This document shows positions 9,742-18,210 of a stretch of DNA of 59,663 bases, in pieces. Location: positions 1 through 59,663 of the forward strand of contig JADGQK010000007.1 in the NCBI GenBank assembly GCA_017881915.1, given 5' to 3'. A model generated the notes under the pieces. It made no database searches. It had not been told where the DNA came from and saw nothing but the letters and a program-made list of their open reading frames with translations. Every line of letters starts with the position of its first letter. The first letter of the stretch is position 1. This DNA is from Chloroflexota bacterium (GTDB taxonomy: Bacteria > Chloroflexota > Limnocylindria > Limnocylindrales > CSP1-4). The position numbers were made by a program, and so were the translations under genes.

Positions 9742-9772
9742 GCCTTCACGGTCGCACCGACCGCCAAGAGAC

Positions 9773-9793
9773 CGGCGGCCACACCGGCCGCCG
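9773..9793. repeat. 8-bp inverted repeat upstream of the kdp operon
   Basis: CGGCGGCC (9773-9780), loop ACACC, GGCCGCCG (9786-9793) form a perfect GC-only stem. It lies immediately downstream (in transcription direction) of the tandem operator and 32 nt before ATG 9741. Without a T-tract it may be a leader hairpin or weak terminator separating kdpE from the kdp genes. Confidence 0.45.
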
Positions 9794-9794
9794 A

Positions 9795-9813
9795 GCGCTC
9801 AAGGATCGCTCAA
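9795..9813 (-). promoter_or_regulatory. Tandem repeat operator candidate ahead of kdp
   Basis: On the minus strand this reads TTGAG-N6-TTGAGCGC, two direct half-sites 11 bp apart, the geometry used by OmpR/PhoB/KdpE-family regulators. It overlaps the stop codon of the KdpE-like gene and lies 53 nt before the first kdp-operon ORF. The same arrangement precedes kimA (14239-14257). No convincing -10 box follows, so the promoter itself is unresolved. Confidence 0.6.
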
Positions 9814-10535
9814 CCCGCCGGGCGCACCCGGTAGCCAACGCCCGGTTCGGGCACGATCAGGCCGCGCAGCAGGCCGCCGTGATCGGCTCGCTCAAGCTTG
9901 CGCCTGATCTGGCCGACGTAGACATGGACATAGTGGTCCTCGTCACCGTACGCGCTGCCCCACACCGCTCGAAGGAGCCGGCCGTACGTCACCAGCCGCC
10001 CGGCGTGTTCGACCAGGACGCGCAGGACCTGGAACTCGAGCGGCGTCAGGTGAACGGGCTCGCCGGCGATGCGGACGGCGTGGGTATCCACATCGAGCTC
10101 GAGCTGATCGAGTCGGATCAGCCCAGGCCGAGCACCTGGGTCCGCGCTGGCAGGTGGGCCGGCCCGCCGCAGGATCGCGCTGATCCGGGCCTGCAGCTCG
10201 GCCATGCCGAACGGCTTGGTCAGGTAGTCATCGGCGCCGGCCTCCAGGGCGGACACCTTGTCCGATTCCCGATCGCGCGCGGACAGGATGAGGATCGGAG
10301 TGAGCGCGCCCAGCCGGACTTGCTGCACGACGACCAGCCCGTCCTGGTCGGGCAGGCCCAGGTCGAGCAGGATCAGGTCGGGCGGATCGCCTCCGAGACG
10401 ACCGAGTGCCGTCTCGGCATCGCGTGCCTCGCTGACTCGATAGCCGTGCCCCTCGAGAAAGGCGGCCACCCGGGTGCGCGTTTCGGCGTCGTCCTCGACC
10501 AGCAGGATCGAGGCGCCGTTCACCTTCGGAATCAT
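9810..10535 (-). CDS. kdpE: OmpR/KdpE-family response regulator
   Basis: The 241-aa protein has a receiver domain (acidic pocket Glu14-Asp15-Asp16, phosphoacceptor Asp58 in LLDLGLPDQDG, Lys in LTKPFG) and a C-terminal winged helix (about 140-238) ending EPGVGYRVRPAG. ATG 10535 overlaps the kinase stop by 4 nt (ATGA), a standard kinase/regulator pair. The position directly ahead of the kdp genes and the KdpE-like C-terminus support KdpE function. It would bind the tandem repeats at 9795 and perhaps at 14239. The paralogue at 14254-14985 is a competing candidate. Confidence 0.85.
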   Translation of the reverse strand: MIPKVNGASILLVEDDAETRTRVAAFLEGHGYRVSEARDAETALGRLGGDPPDLILLDLGLPDQDGLVVVQQVRLGALTPILILSARDRESDKVSALEAGADDYLTKPFGMAELQARISAILRRAGPPASADPGARPGLIRLDQLELDVDTHAVRIAGEPVHLTPLEFQVLRVLVEHAGRLVTYGRLLRAVWGSAYGDEDHYVHVYVGQIRRKLERADHGGLLRGLIVPEPGVGYRVRPAG

Positions 10536-12103
10536 CGCGCGGCCACCAGCTCCAGGTCCATCGCCAGGCCGCCCAGCTCGCTCGGCCGGGCGGTGATCCG
10601 GCCGCCCATCGTCTCGACCAGCCCGCGCACCACAGCCAGCCCGAGCCCTGTTCCACGCCGGGCGCCCTCGCCCTTCTGGGGCACCCGGTAGAACTTCTCG
10701 AAGAGCCGCGGCAGCGCTTCGGGGGGCACACCGGGCCCGGCGTCCTCGATCGTCAGGCCGATCCGGCCGGCACCGAGTTCCCGGGCAGTGATCCGGACCG
10801 GCACCCCCGGTCCGGCGTAGCGGGCGATGTTCTCGAGAAGATTCGTGAGGACCTGGTCGATGAAGACCTCGTCGATGTCCACCGGCGGCAGGTCCGTTGG
10901 GATGCGGACCTCGATGGGTCGGGCACCCAGGCTCGCTGCGAGTCGCTCGAGGATGTCCGGAACGAGATCCTCGAGCGGGAAGGCCGAATGCTGGGCAACC
11001 AGCCCTCCGGCCTCGATCCGGCTGAGGTCCAGGATGTTCGAGACGAGTCGATTCAGCCGATCAGCCTCGCGGTCGATCGACGCCGCAGTCGCCCGCTCCT
11101 CTTCCTGTGACCAGTGCACGGACGGGTCCATCAGGCTGCCGGCTGCCGCCCGGATCGAGGCCAGCGGCGTCCGCAGGTCATGCGACACGGAGTCGAGCAG
11201 GGCGCTCTTCAACGCATCGCTGCGTCGGGCGACCTCCACGCTCATTGCCTCCCGGACGAGCCGATCCCGTTCGAGCGCCCGGCCGAGCTGGTCCGCGGCA
11301 GCTGCCAGTACCCGGGTCTCCGACCGCTCCGGGATGCCGGCCTGACGGGTGCGCCCTGACCAGATCGAACCGAGCAGCGCGCCATTGGACGTGATCGCGA
11401 CGCGCAGGGTGATCTCTGCCGGTGCGCCCCGCGGGATGCCGGCCGGCGCGCCGGTGCGCGCGTGAACGCGGACCCACTCGGCGGGTTGGTCGTCAGGCAT
11501 CCGACGCAGCATCAAGTGGACGGGCGGTGCGGGCAGCGCCGGTCCCTGGCCCGTGTCGGCCGCGATCCGCTCCTGGCTGCCGGCCGTCCCGATCCCGATC
11601 CAGACCCGGTCCATCCGGGTCTCAACCCGGAGGAGCTCGGCGATCCTGACCATCGCCGGTGCGGCCGCCTGGGCGGTGGCCAGCTCGCGGCTGATCTGGA
11701 AGAGCGCCCGGGTCACCCGTTCGCGGGTCTCCGCCTCGTGGGCGCGGTCGCGTTGAGACCCGGCCAGACGTCCGCAGACGATGCCGACGACGAGCAGCAG
11801 GATAAGGTTGAACCACTCCTCGACCGTCGACACCGTCAGCGTAAAGCGCGGGTCCACGAACAGAAAGTCGTACAGCAGGAATGCCGCGATCGACCCGCCG
11901 ATCGCCGCGCGCGTCCCGAATGCGACGGCCAGGGCGACGACCGCCAGGAGGTAGGCGGCCGACGGGTTGGCCACGTTGAGCCGGGCCTGGAGCAGGGCGA
12001 CGAGCCCCGTCGCGGTCGCCAGCGCTGCCGTTTCGGCCAGCAGGACGATGCCCACCCGGCGGGTGGCGAAACGCCGGAACAATTGCTCCCGTTGGTATCG
12101 CAC
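10532..12103 (-). CDS. Sensor histidine kinase with DUF4118 membrane domain (KdpD C-terminal half)
   Basis: The 523-aa kinase starts with the KdpD-type four-helix DUF4118 domain (about 15-115, with the FLLYDFLFVDPRFTLTV signature). A GAF-like region (about 140-285) follows, then HisKA with His308 (SVSHDLRTPLASI) and a HATPase domain (NLLENIARYAGPG, DAGPGVP, GTGLGLAVV). The KdpD sensor and USP domains are missing; they are encoded separately at 3179-4363. GTG 12103 lies 5 nt after the KimA stop and the stop overlaps the regulator start, so kimA, kinase and regulator form one unit. It most likely autophosphorylates in response to K+ limitation or turgor. Confidence 0.88.
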   Translation of the reverse strand: MRYQREQLFRRFATRRVGIVLLAETAALATATGLVALLQARLNVANPSAAYLLAVVALAVAFGTRAAIGGSIAAFLLYDFLFVDPRFTLTVSTVEEWFNLILLLVVGIVCGRLAGSQRDRAHEAETRERVTRALFQISRELATAQAAAPAMVRIAELLRVETRMDRVWIGIGTAGSQERIAADTGQGPALPAPPVHLMLRRMPDDQPAEWVRVHARTGAPAGIPRGAPAEITLRVAITSNGALLGSIWSGRTRQAGIPERSETRVLAAAADQLGRALERDRLVREAMSVEVARRSDALKSALLDSVSHDLRTPLASIRAAAGSLMDPSVHWSQEEERATAASIDREADRLNRLVSNILDLSRIEAGGLVAQHSAFPLEDLVPDILERLAASLGARPIEVRIPTDLPPVDIDEVFIDQVLTNLLENIARYAGPGVPVRITARELGAGRIGLTIEDAGPGVPPEALPRLFEKFYRVPQKGEGARRGTGLGLAVVRGLVETMGGRITARPSELGGLAMDLELVAAR

Positions 12104-12108
12104 GGCGG

Positions 12109-14115
12109 TCAGAGGTCGCGCCGGAAGGGAACCTGGGCGACCAGGATGTTCGGGTGGCCCATGAGCTCATCACGGATCCGGCGGCTGTTCTCATTGAACA
12201 GGAGGCGCTCCCAGCGGTGGCGCGCGACGTACTCCGGCAGGATCACCACGATCAGGTCATCGCGATTCTGGCGGGCGCTGAACTCGAGGTAGCGGACGAA
12301 CGGGCGTACGAGCTTGCGATAGGGCGACTCGACGATCACCAGTGGGACCCCGGGTAGCTGCCGGTTGAAGCGCTCGCGGAGCTCCTCGCCCCGCGCCAGA
12401 TCATCGGTCACGTGGACCGCGGTCACGTCCTCCGACATCGTTCGCCCGAAGCGGATCGCCTGGACGACATCGCGGGTCACTTCGGTCACCGGCACGATAA
12501 CGCGCTGGTGGCGGGTCGGGGGCGGGATGATCGCCTCCGGCCGCACCCGGGTCTCGAGCCGCCGGCGCTCGTACTGGCGGTGGATGAACACCATCGTGGC
12601 CACGATCATTGGGATGATCAGGATGATCAGCCACGCACCCAGGGCGAATTTGGCGACCGCGAAGACGATCGTGACGATCGCCGTCGCCACCGTCCCGAAC
12701 CCGTTGATTGCCGCGCTTCGGCGCCAGCCCGACTCCTTGTTCTTGAACCAGTGCCGGACCATGCCTGCCTGGGACAAGGTGATCGAGGTGAACACGCCGA
12801 TCGCGTACAGCGGGATGAGCGCTTCCACCGTCCCGCCAAAGGCGACGAGGATGGCGATCGCCAGGAACGCCAGGGCGACGATCCCTGTGCTGAACGCCAG
12901 GCGTTCGCCCCGGAACGAGAAGCCGCTGGGCATGAACCCGTCCCGGGCAAGGATCGAGGCCAGGCGTGGGAAGTCGGCGAAGCTCGTGTTCGCGGCCAGG
13001 ATCAGGATCCCGGTCGTGGCCAGCTGCAGCAGGTAGTAAAGCGGTCCCGTCCCGAAGGTTGCCCGGGCGATCTGGGACACGATCGTCTCATGGTTCGCGG
13101 CGGGCACGGCGCCTGTCACCCCGGCCAGGATCGAGATCCCCAGGAACATGATCGCCACGAGGGCACCCATCATCGTGAGGGTCAGCCGGGCATTGGGGGC
13201 CTCCGGCCGCTTGAAGGCCGGGACGCCATTCGAGACGGCCTCGACCCCGGTGATCGCGCTGCAACCGTCGGCGAATGCCCGCATCACGAGCAGGACGCTG
13301 AGCGACTCGAGGGGCACGCTCGCCGGCACCACCCCACTGACGTGCGGCGCGTCGCCGATCAAGGCCCGGCTGATTCCGACGGCGATCAGGCCCAGGGTCG
13401 CCACGACGAAGACGTAGGTGGGGATCGCGAAGACGGTGCCGCTCTCGCGCAGGCCGCGCAGGTTGATCAGCATGACGGCCAGGATGGCGACCGTGCACAG
13501 TTCGATCCGGAGTGACTCGAGCGGGCCGGGAAAGGCCGAGATGATCGCGGCGATCCCGGCCGCGACGCTGACCGACACTGTCAGGACGTAGTCGGTCAGG
13601 AGGGCGGCCCCGGCGATCAGCCCCGCCCTCGTGCCCAGGTTGTCCTTGGCCACGATGTAGCTGCCACCGCCGTTGGGGTAGGCCCGGATCGTCTGGCGAT
13701 AGGAGATCACGATGATCCACAGGATCGCCACGATCACGATCGAGATCGGCACGGTCAGCCCGAAGGCGACCGTCCCGGCGCCGAGCAGGGTGAACATCGA
13801 GGCCTCGGTGGCGTATGCCACCGAGGACAGCATGTCGCTCGAGAAGACGGCCAGCGCCTTGAGCTTGGAGAGTCGCTCCTCGCCCTCCTCGTCGCTGGCC
13901 AGGGCCCGACCGAAGACCAGGCGGCGCACGCCGGTCGTGAGCTTTTCCCCGCGCCGGACCGGCGCGATCGCCTCGCGTTTGGCGGTGACCGTGCCCGGAC
14001 CTTCGTAGCGGAAGTAGGTCGAATGCGGGCGGGCCACGCGGATTCGTCGATCGGCAAGGTGCCGTCCGGGCAGGGCGACACGTTCCGTCGTCGAATCCGA
14101 GTCCTCGTCCTCCAA
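12109..14115 (-). CDS. kimA: KimA-type potassium uptake protein (APC superfamily)
   Basis: The 668-aa protein has about twelve membrane helices and a cytosolic tail of about 160 residues, the architecture of the Bacillus KimA (YdaO) K+/H+ symporter. From memory the core closely matches KimA, including LSKLKALAVFSSDMLSSVAYATE, YPNGGGSYIVAKDNLG, FADGCSAITGVEAVSNGVP and the tail strand VIVPVTEVTRDVVQAI. It should import K+ with protons; in Bacillus the family is inhibited by c-di-AMP. The listed TTG 14115 is uncertain: the first 60 residues have no KimA counterpart, and a GTG within the VTAKREAIAP segment is an alternative. It is followed by a kinase/regulator pair 5 nt away and preceded by a tandem repeat shared with kdp. 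Confidence 0.85.
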   Translation of the reverse strand: MEDEDSDSTTERVALPGRHLADRRIRVARPHSTYFRYEGPGTVTAKREAIAPVRRGEKLTTGVRRLVFGRALASDEEGEERLSKLKALAVFSSDMLSSVAYATEASMFTLLGAGTVAFGLTVPISIVIVAILWIIVISYRQTIRAYPNGGGSYIVAKDNLGTRAGLIAGAALLTDYVLTVSVSVAAGIAAIISAFPGPLESLRIELCTVAILAVMLINLRGLRESGTVFAIPTYVFVVATLGLIAVGISRALIGDAPHVSGVVPASVPLESLSVLLVMRAFADGCSAITGVEAVSNGVPAFKRPEAPNARLTLTMMGALVAIMFLGISILAGVTGAVPAANHETIVSQIARATFGTGPLYYLLQLATTGILILAANTSFADFPRLASILARDGFMPSGFSFRGERLAFSTGIVALAFLAIAILVAFGGTVEALIPLYAIGVFTSITLSQAGMVRHWFKNKESGWRRSAAINGFGTVATAIVTIVFAVAKFALGAWLIILIIPMIVATMVFIHRQYERRRLETRVRPEAIIPPPTRHQRVIVPVTEVTRDVVQAIRFGRTMSEDVTAVHVTDDLARGEELRERFNRQLPGVPLVIVESPYRKLVRPFVRYLEFSARQNRDDLIVVILPEYVARHRWERLLFNENSRRIRDELMGHPNILVAQVPFRRDL

Positions 14116-14238
14116 GATCGCGCCGCTCCCTCGATATCGCCCAGCCAGAAGATGGCGGCTTCCGGCTCCCGCTCAGCTCGACCGTAGCGGCGCGTCCCAA
14201 GAGAGCAGCGGGTGGCTGGCCGAGACCGCCGTCAACAG

Positions 14239-14257
14239 GCGCTCAAGATTTCCTCAA
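14239..14257 (-). promoter_or_regulatory. Tandem repeat operator candidate ahead of kimA
   Basis: The minus strand reads TTGAG-N6-TTGAGCGC, identical in its 13 defined positions to the site ahead of kdp (9795-9813), with a different spacer. It also overlaps the stop codon of a response-regulator gene, and lies 123 nt before the kimA start. Direct half-sites 11 bp apart fit an OmpR-family regulator. Confidence 0.6.
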
Positions 14258-14985
14258 GCGGTGCTGGTCGGATGGTCGTTCGACGGGTTGTCGGGAGCCC
14301 GCACCCGGTAGCCGACGCCCGGTTCGGCCAGGATCACGTCGGCCGCGCCGGCTTCGGCCAGCTTGCGCCGCAGGCGGCTCACATAGACATGAAGGTAGTG
14401 CGATTCCTCGGCGTAGGCGGCCCCCCAGACAGCCCGCAGCAGGCGGCCCCGGGTCACCACACTGCCGGCCCGGCCGAGCAGGACCTTGAGCAGCTCGTAC
14501 TCGCGCGGGGTGAGCTCGACCACCTGCTCCCTGACGAGGACTTCGCGGCGGGCGATATCGAGGGTCACCGGTCCCACAGTGAGGCGGCCGCCGGCGTCGG
14601 CCAGGGGACCGGCTGCCCGGCGCAGGAGGGCCGAGATCCGGGCCCGCAGCTCGGCCAGCCCGAACGGCTTGGTCAGGTAGTCGTCGGCGCCCTGATCGAG
14701 AGCGCTGACCCGATCCTCTTCGCCGCCCCGCGCCGACAGGACCAGAATCGGCGTCGCCGCCTCGCGCCGGATCTGCCTGATCACCGTCAACCCATCGCGA
14801 TCGGGCAATCCAAGGTCGAGCAGGACGAGATCGGGCCGGCGGGCTTCCCACGCTCGCAGGCCATCGCCTGCCGTCCCGGCCTCATCGACCTGGTGACCGT
14901 GGCCGATCAGGTTGGCCACGAGCGCTCGCCGAGTCGGCAGGTCGTCCTCGATCAGCAGCAGGAGCGCTCCGACGGCCTCGCTCAT
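14254..14985 (-). CDS. Second OmpR/KdpE-family response regulator
   Basis: The 243-aa protein is a close paralogue of the regulator at 9810-10535: receiver with Asp57 (LLDLGLPDRDG), LTKPFG, and a winged helix ending EPGVGYRVRAP. ATG 14985 shares its A with the stop of the upstream kinase (TGATG). A TTG 3 nt upstream is less likely. Its own coding end carries the tandem repeat ahead of kimA, so kimA may be its target or that of its paralogue. Confidence 0.9.
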   Translation of the reverse strand: MSEAVGALLLLIEDDLPTRRALVANLIGHGHQVDEAGTAGDGLRAWEARRPDLVLLDLGLPDRDGLTVIRQIRREAATPILVLSARGGEEDRVSALDQGADDYLTKPFGLAELRARISALLRRAAGPLADAGGRLTVGPVTLDIARREVLVREQVVELTPREYELLKVLLGRAGSVVTRGRLLRAVWGAAYAEESHYLHVYVSRLRRKLAEAGAADVILAEPGVGYRVRAPDNPSNDHPTSTA

Positions 14986-16598
14986 CAACCGCCAGCCAGG
15001 CGGAACGTGACGGCCAGCCCGCCCAGGTCACCGGCAGAGGCATCGATCCGCGCACCCATGGCCTCGGTCAGGCCGCGGGCGACGGTCAGGCCGATGCCCA
15101 GTCCATGGCGCGAACCGACTTCGACGCCACGCCCACGGTAGAACTTGTCAAAGGCGTGCTCGAGAGCCTCCTCGGTCATGCCCGGCCCGCTGTCCTCGAC
15201 GACGAGCTCGACCTCCCGGGCGCTCTCGATCGTCGGTTCACCCTGCACGGCCGGCTGCACCGGGGCCGCCCGGAGCCGGATGATCGAGTCCGGAAGGGAG
15301 TGCGCCAGCGCGTTGTCGTAGACGTTGGTCAGGGCCTGGTCGAAGAACAGCGCATCGACGAGGACCGGCAGGTCATCGGCAATATCGATCTCGATCCGAT
15401 GCTCTCCCTCGGCCGCCCGATACCGCCGCACGACCGTCTCGACCAGCTCGCCCAGCTCGTGCAGTGCAAGGTCCGGCCGGAGCTCGCCGGATTCGATCCG
15501 GCTCAGGTCGAGCAGGCCGCGCACGATCTCGCTCAGCCGGAGCGCCTCCTCGTCGATCGTGGCCGCCGACTCCCGGACGGACTCGGACGACATCGGGACG
15601 CCTTCGTCGAGCAGACCACCGGCCAGGGCCCGGATCGTGGCCAGCGGTGTGCGCAGGTCGTGCGAGACGGAATCGAGGAGCGCGCTCTTCAGCGCGTCGC
15701 TGCGGCGGGCGATCTCGGCGGTCGTCGCGATCTCGGCGAGGCGTTCCCGACGGAGCGCCAGCCCGAGCTGGTCGGCGGCCAGCGACAGGCTCCGGGTCGC
15801 TCCCCGGCCGGGCAGCCCCGCGTCCTCCGACCGGAGGCCCCACAACGAGCCGAGCACCTCGCCGTCGGGCTCGATCAGCACGCGGAACAGGGCGAAGGGT
15901 TGGGCGGCAGGCTCGCCCGCCGTCCCCTCGTGGGCCCGGATCCATTCCGCCGGCTCGTCGCCGGGCATCCGAACGAGCACCCAGGGCGTCGCCGCCGCGA
16001 TGCTGGCCAGGCCGGGCAGGTCGCTCCCCGGGAAGCCGATCACCGTCGCTTCGCCAGGGCCGGAGTCGGCGACCAGCGCCTCCGACCCGGGCGTCTCGCC
16101 GAAACCGATCCAGATCCGGTCGAGCCCAGTCTGGCCGACGAGCCGTTCCAGGATTTCGGCCGCGGCGCCATCGATCGTGGTCGCCGTCGCCAGGGCCCGG
16201 CTGATCCCGAACATCGCCTGCGCCTCGCGGGCCCGCCGGTCGGCCTCATTGGTTCGCTCGGCCTGGAGGGCCGCCAGGCGCCCGATGACGACGGCCACGA
16301 CGAGGAAGAGCAGCAGGCTGAGCCATTCCTGGGCGTTCGTCACGCTGAACGTGTAGCGCGGTGTCGTGAACAGGAAGTCATAGACGAGGAATGCGATCAC
16401 CGACCCGACGACGCCGGGCCAGGTGCCGTACCGGCCCGCGATCGGGACGACCGCCAGGAGGTAGACCGGCGAGGCGTCGGCCACACCCAGCCAGGCCTGG
16501 AGCGCTGCCGCCACGACCGTCGCGGCAGCAAGGGCGGCGGCCGACAGGGCCATGCCAAGGACGACGTCCTCGGGATTGCGTCGGAACCAGGCGATCAT
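14985..16598 (-). CDS. Second DUF4118 sensor histidine kinase
   Basis: The 537-aa kinase has the same layout as the one at 10532-12103: DUF4118 four-helix domain (VYDFLFTTPRYTFSVTNAQEWLSLLLF), a GAF-like region, HisKA with His313 (SVSHDLRTPLATI) and HATPase motifs (DNALAHS, DSGPGM, GLGIGLTVARGL). It also lacks a KdpD sensor domain. ATG 16598 (MIAWFRRNPED) is chosen; an open extension upstream has no homology and enters the spacer before gad. Tandem duplication of the kinase/regulator cassette around kimA is likely. Confidence 0.88.
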   Translation of the reverse strand: MIAWFRRNPEDVVLGMALSAAALAAATVVAAALQAWLGVADASPVYLLAVVPIAGRYGTWPGVVGSVIAFLVYDFLFTTPRYTFSVTNAQEWLSLLLFLVVAVVIGRLAALQAERTNEADRRAREAQAMFGISRALATATTIDGAAAEILERLVGQTGLDRIWIGFGETPGSEALVADSGPGEATVIGFPGSDLPGLASIAAATPWVLVRMPGDEPAEWIRAHEGTAGEPAAQPFALFRVLIEPDGEVLGSLWGLRSEDAGLPGRGATRSLSLAADQLGLALRRERLAEIATTAEIARRSDALKSALLDSVSHDLRTPLATIRALAGGLLDEGVPMSSESVRESAATIDEEALRLSEIVRGLLDLSRIESGELRPDLALHELGELVETVVRRYRAAEGEHRIEIDIADDLPVLVDALFFDQALTNVYDNALAHSLPDSIIRLRAAPVQPAVQGEPTIESAREVELVVEDSGPGMTEEALEHAFDKFYRGRGVEVGSRHGLGIGLTVARGLTEAMGARIDASAGDLGGLAVTFRLAGG

Positions 16599-16693
16599 CG
16601 GCTCATCGTACGGCCGCCCGATCGAAGACGAGGCCGGTGGTACCGTGCGAGGCGCCCCGGCGACCCTCAAGTGAACCGCCTTTGGAGGACTCG
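16599..16693. promoter_or_regulatory. Divergent spacer between kinase and glutamate decarboxylase
   Basis: Ninety-five bases separate the two divergent starts, so promoters for both must lie here. GGAGG at 16684-16688 serves the decarboxylase. One CTCAAG half-site resembling the kdp/kimA repeat is present, but it is unpaired. I cannot assign -35/-10 boxes. Confidence 0.4.
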
Positions 16694-18076
16694 ATGCGCT
16701 CGAACCGACGGCCGGCCGGCCTGGCCGACGATCTCGCCATCAACCCGATGTTCACCCAGGACGTCGAGCAGGGACCCGTGCCCCGCGACCGATTCCCGAG
16801 TCGGGGGATGCTCCCTGACACGGCCTATCAGCTGATCCACGATGAGCTCCTCCTCGACGGCAACTCGCGCCAGAACGTGGCGACCTTCGGGACCACCTGG
16901 ATGGAGCCGCAGGCCCAGGCGCTGATGGCCGAGACCCTCGACAAGAACATGATCGACAAGGACGAGTACCCCCAGACCGCCGAGCTTGAGACGCGCTGCG
17001 TGCGGATGCTGGCGGACCTGTGGCACGCCCCCAGCGTGGGCGTGCCGGGGGTCTCGACCGTCGGTTCGTCCGAGGCGTGCATGCTCGGTGGTCTCGCCCT
17101 GAAGCGGCGTTGGCAGGAGCGCCGACGCGCCGCCGGGCTGCCGGCCGACCGCCCGAACATGGTCGCCGGGGCGAATGTCCAGGTCGTCTGGGACAAGTTC
17201 TTCAACTACTTCGAGGTCGAGCCCCGGCTGGTCCCGCTCGAGGGCGATCGCCTGCACCTCGGGGCGGCCGAGGCGACGGCCCTGTGCGACGAGAACACGA
17301 TCGGAGTCGTCGGGATCCTGGGCTCGACGATGGACGGCAGCTATGAGCCCATCGCGGAGATCGCAGCCGCGCTCGACGGCCTCCAGGCGCGGACCGGCCT
17401 GGATATCCCAATTCACGTCGACGGCGCATCCGGAGCCATGGTGGCGCCATTCCTCGAGCCCGACCTGGGCTGGGACTTCCGGCTGCCCCGGGTGGCCAGC
17501 ATCAGCACGTCGGGCCACAAGTACGGGCTGGTCTATCCCGGTGTTGGCTGGGTGATCTGGCGGGAGCACTCGGTCCTGCCCGAAGACCTGGTCTTCCACG
17601 TCAACTACCTGGGCGGAGACATGGGCACGTTCACCCTGAACTTCTCCCGGCCGGGCTCGCAGGTCGTGGCCCAGTACTACGCGTTCCTGCGGCTTGGCTT
17701 CGAGGGCTACCGGCGGGTCCAGCAGACCTGCCGGGACGTCGCCATGCGCCTGGCGTCCGCGATCGAGGGGATCGGTCCATACGAGCTCCTGAGCCGGGGC
17801 GACGAGCTGCCGGTGTTCGCCTTCCGGCTGAAGGACGCGGTTACGAACTTCACGGTCTTCGATGTCTCGCGCCGGATGCGCGAGCGGGGCTGGCAGGTCC
17901 CGGCCTACACGATGCCCCCGAACCGCGAGGACCTGGCCGTGCTTCGAGTCGTCGTCCGGAATGGCATGTCGAGCGACCTCGCGGCGCTGTTCCTGGCTGA
18001 TCTCGTGCGATTCACGGCTGAGCTCGAAGGCCAGTCCGCGCCGGGCATCAGGGCTGAGGTTGGCTTCCGGCATTGA
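16694..18076 (+). CDS. gadB: Glutamate decarboxylase
   Basis: The 460-aa PLP enzyme converts glutamate to GABA and consumes a proton, a classic acid-stress and osmotic role. The PLP lysine is Lys276 in STSGHKYG, the same number as in E. coli GadB; HVDGASGAMVAPF and the substrate region NVATFGTTWMEPQA match the family, and the length is normal. ATG 16694 follows GGAGG (16684-16688); the open frame further upstream is not part of the gene. No GadC antiporter is nearby, so export of GABA, or its use in metabolism, is unresolved. It stands divergent to the potassium island. Confidence 0.93.
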   Translation: MRSNRRPAGLADDLAINPMFTQDVEQGPVPRDRFPSRGMLPDTAYQLIHDELLLDGNSRQNVATFGTTWMEPQAQALMAETLDKNMIDKDEYPQTAELETRCVRMLADLWHAPSVGVPGVSTVGSSEACMLGGLALKRRWQERRRAAGLPADRPNMVAGANVQVVWDKFFNYFEVEPRLVPLEGDRLHLGAAEATALCDENTIGVVGILGSTMDGSYEPIAEIAAALDGLQARTGLDIPIHVDGASGAMVAPFLEPDLGWDFRLPRVASISTSGHKYGLVYPGVGWVIWREHSVLPEDLVFHVNYLGGDMGTFTLNFSRPGSQVVAQYYAFLRLGFEGYRRVQQTCRDVAMRLASAIEGIGPYELLSRGDELPVFAFRLKDAVTNFTVFDVSRRMRERGWQVPAYTMPPNREDLAVLRVVVRNGMSSDLAALFLADLVRFTAELEGQSAPGIRAEVGFRH

Positions 18077-18123
18077 CAACGGCCGGGAGTTGCGGCGTCG
18101 AGGTGACCATCGGGGATGCTCCG

Positions 18124-18167
18124 AAGTACCACCGGAGAGGGGTGCTACCACCGTCCCGGGTGGGACG
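18124..18167. repeat. Repeated TACCACCG motif and hairpin before a cyclase gene
   Basis: TACCACCG occurs at 18127-18134 and again at 18146-18153, 19 bp apart. CGTCCC (18152-18157), loop GGGT, GGGACG (18162-18167) form a small stem. The first copy, extended to AAGTACCACC, resembles AAGTACTACC ahead of the second cyclase gene. The stretch could be an operator or the gadB terminator. Confidence 0.35.
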
Positions 18168-18210
18168 ATCCCGGCGCGATGGAGACCTGGGCCGATGAGG
18201 TCATCCGGCG

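Noticed and set aside
14116-14253. c-di-AMP (ydaO) riboswitch ahead of kimA
   Set aside because: The spacer is only about 140 nt and I see none of the conserved paired core; a covariance search would be decisive.
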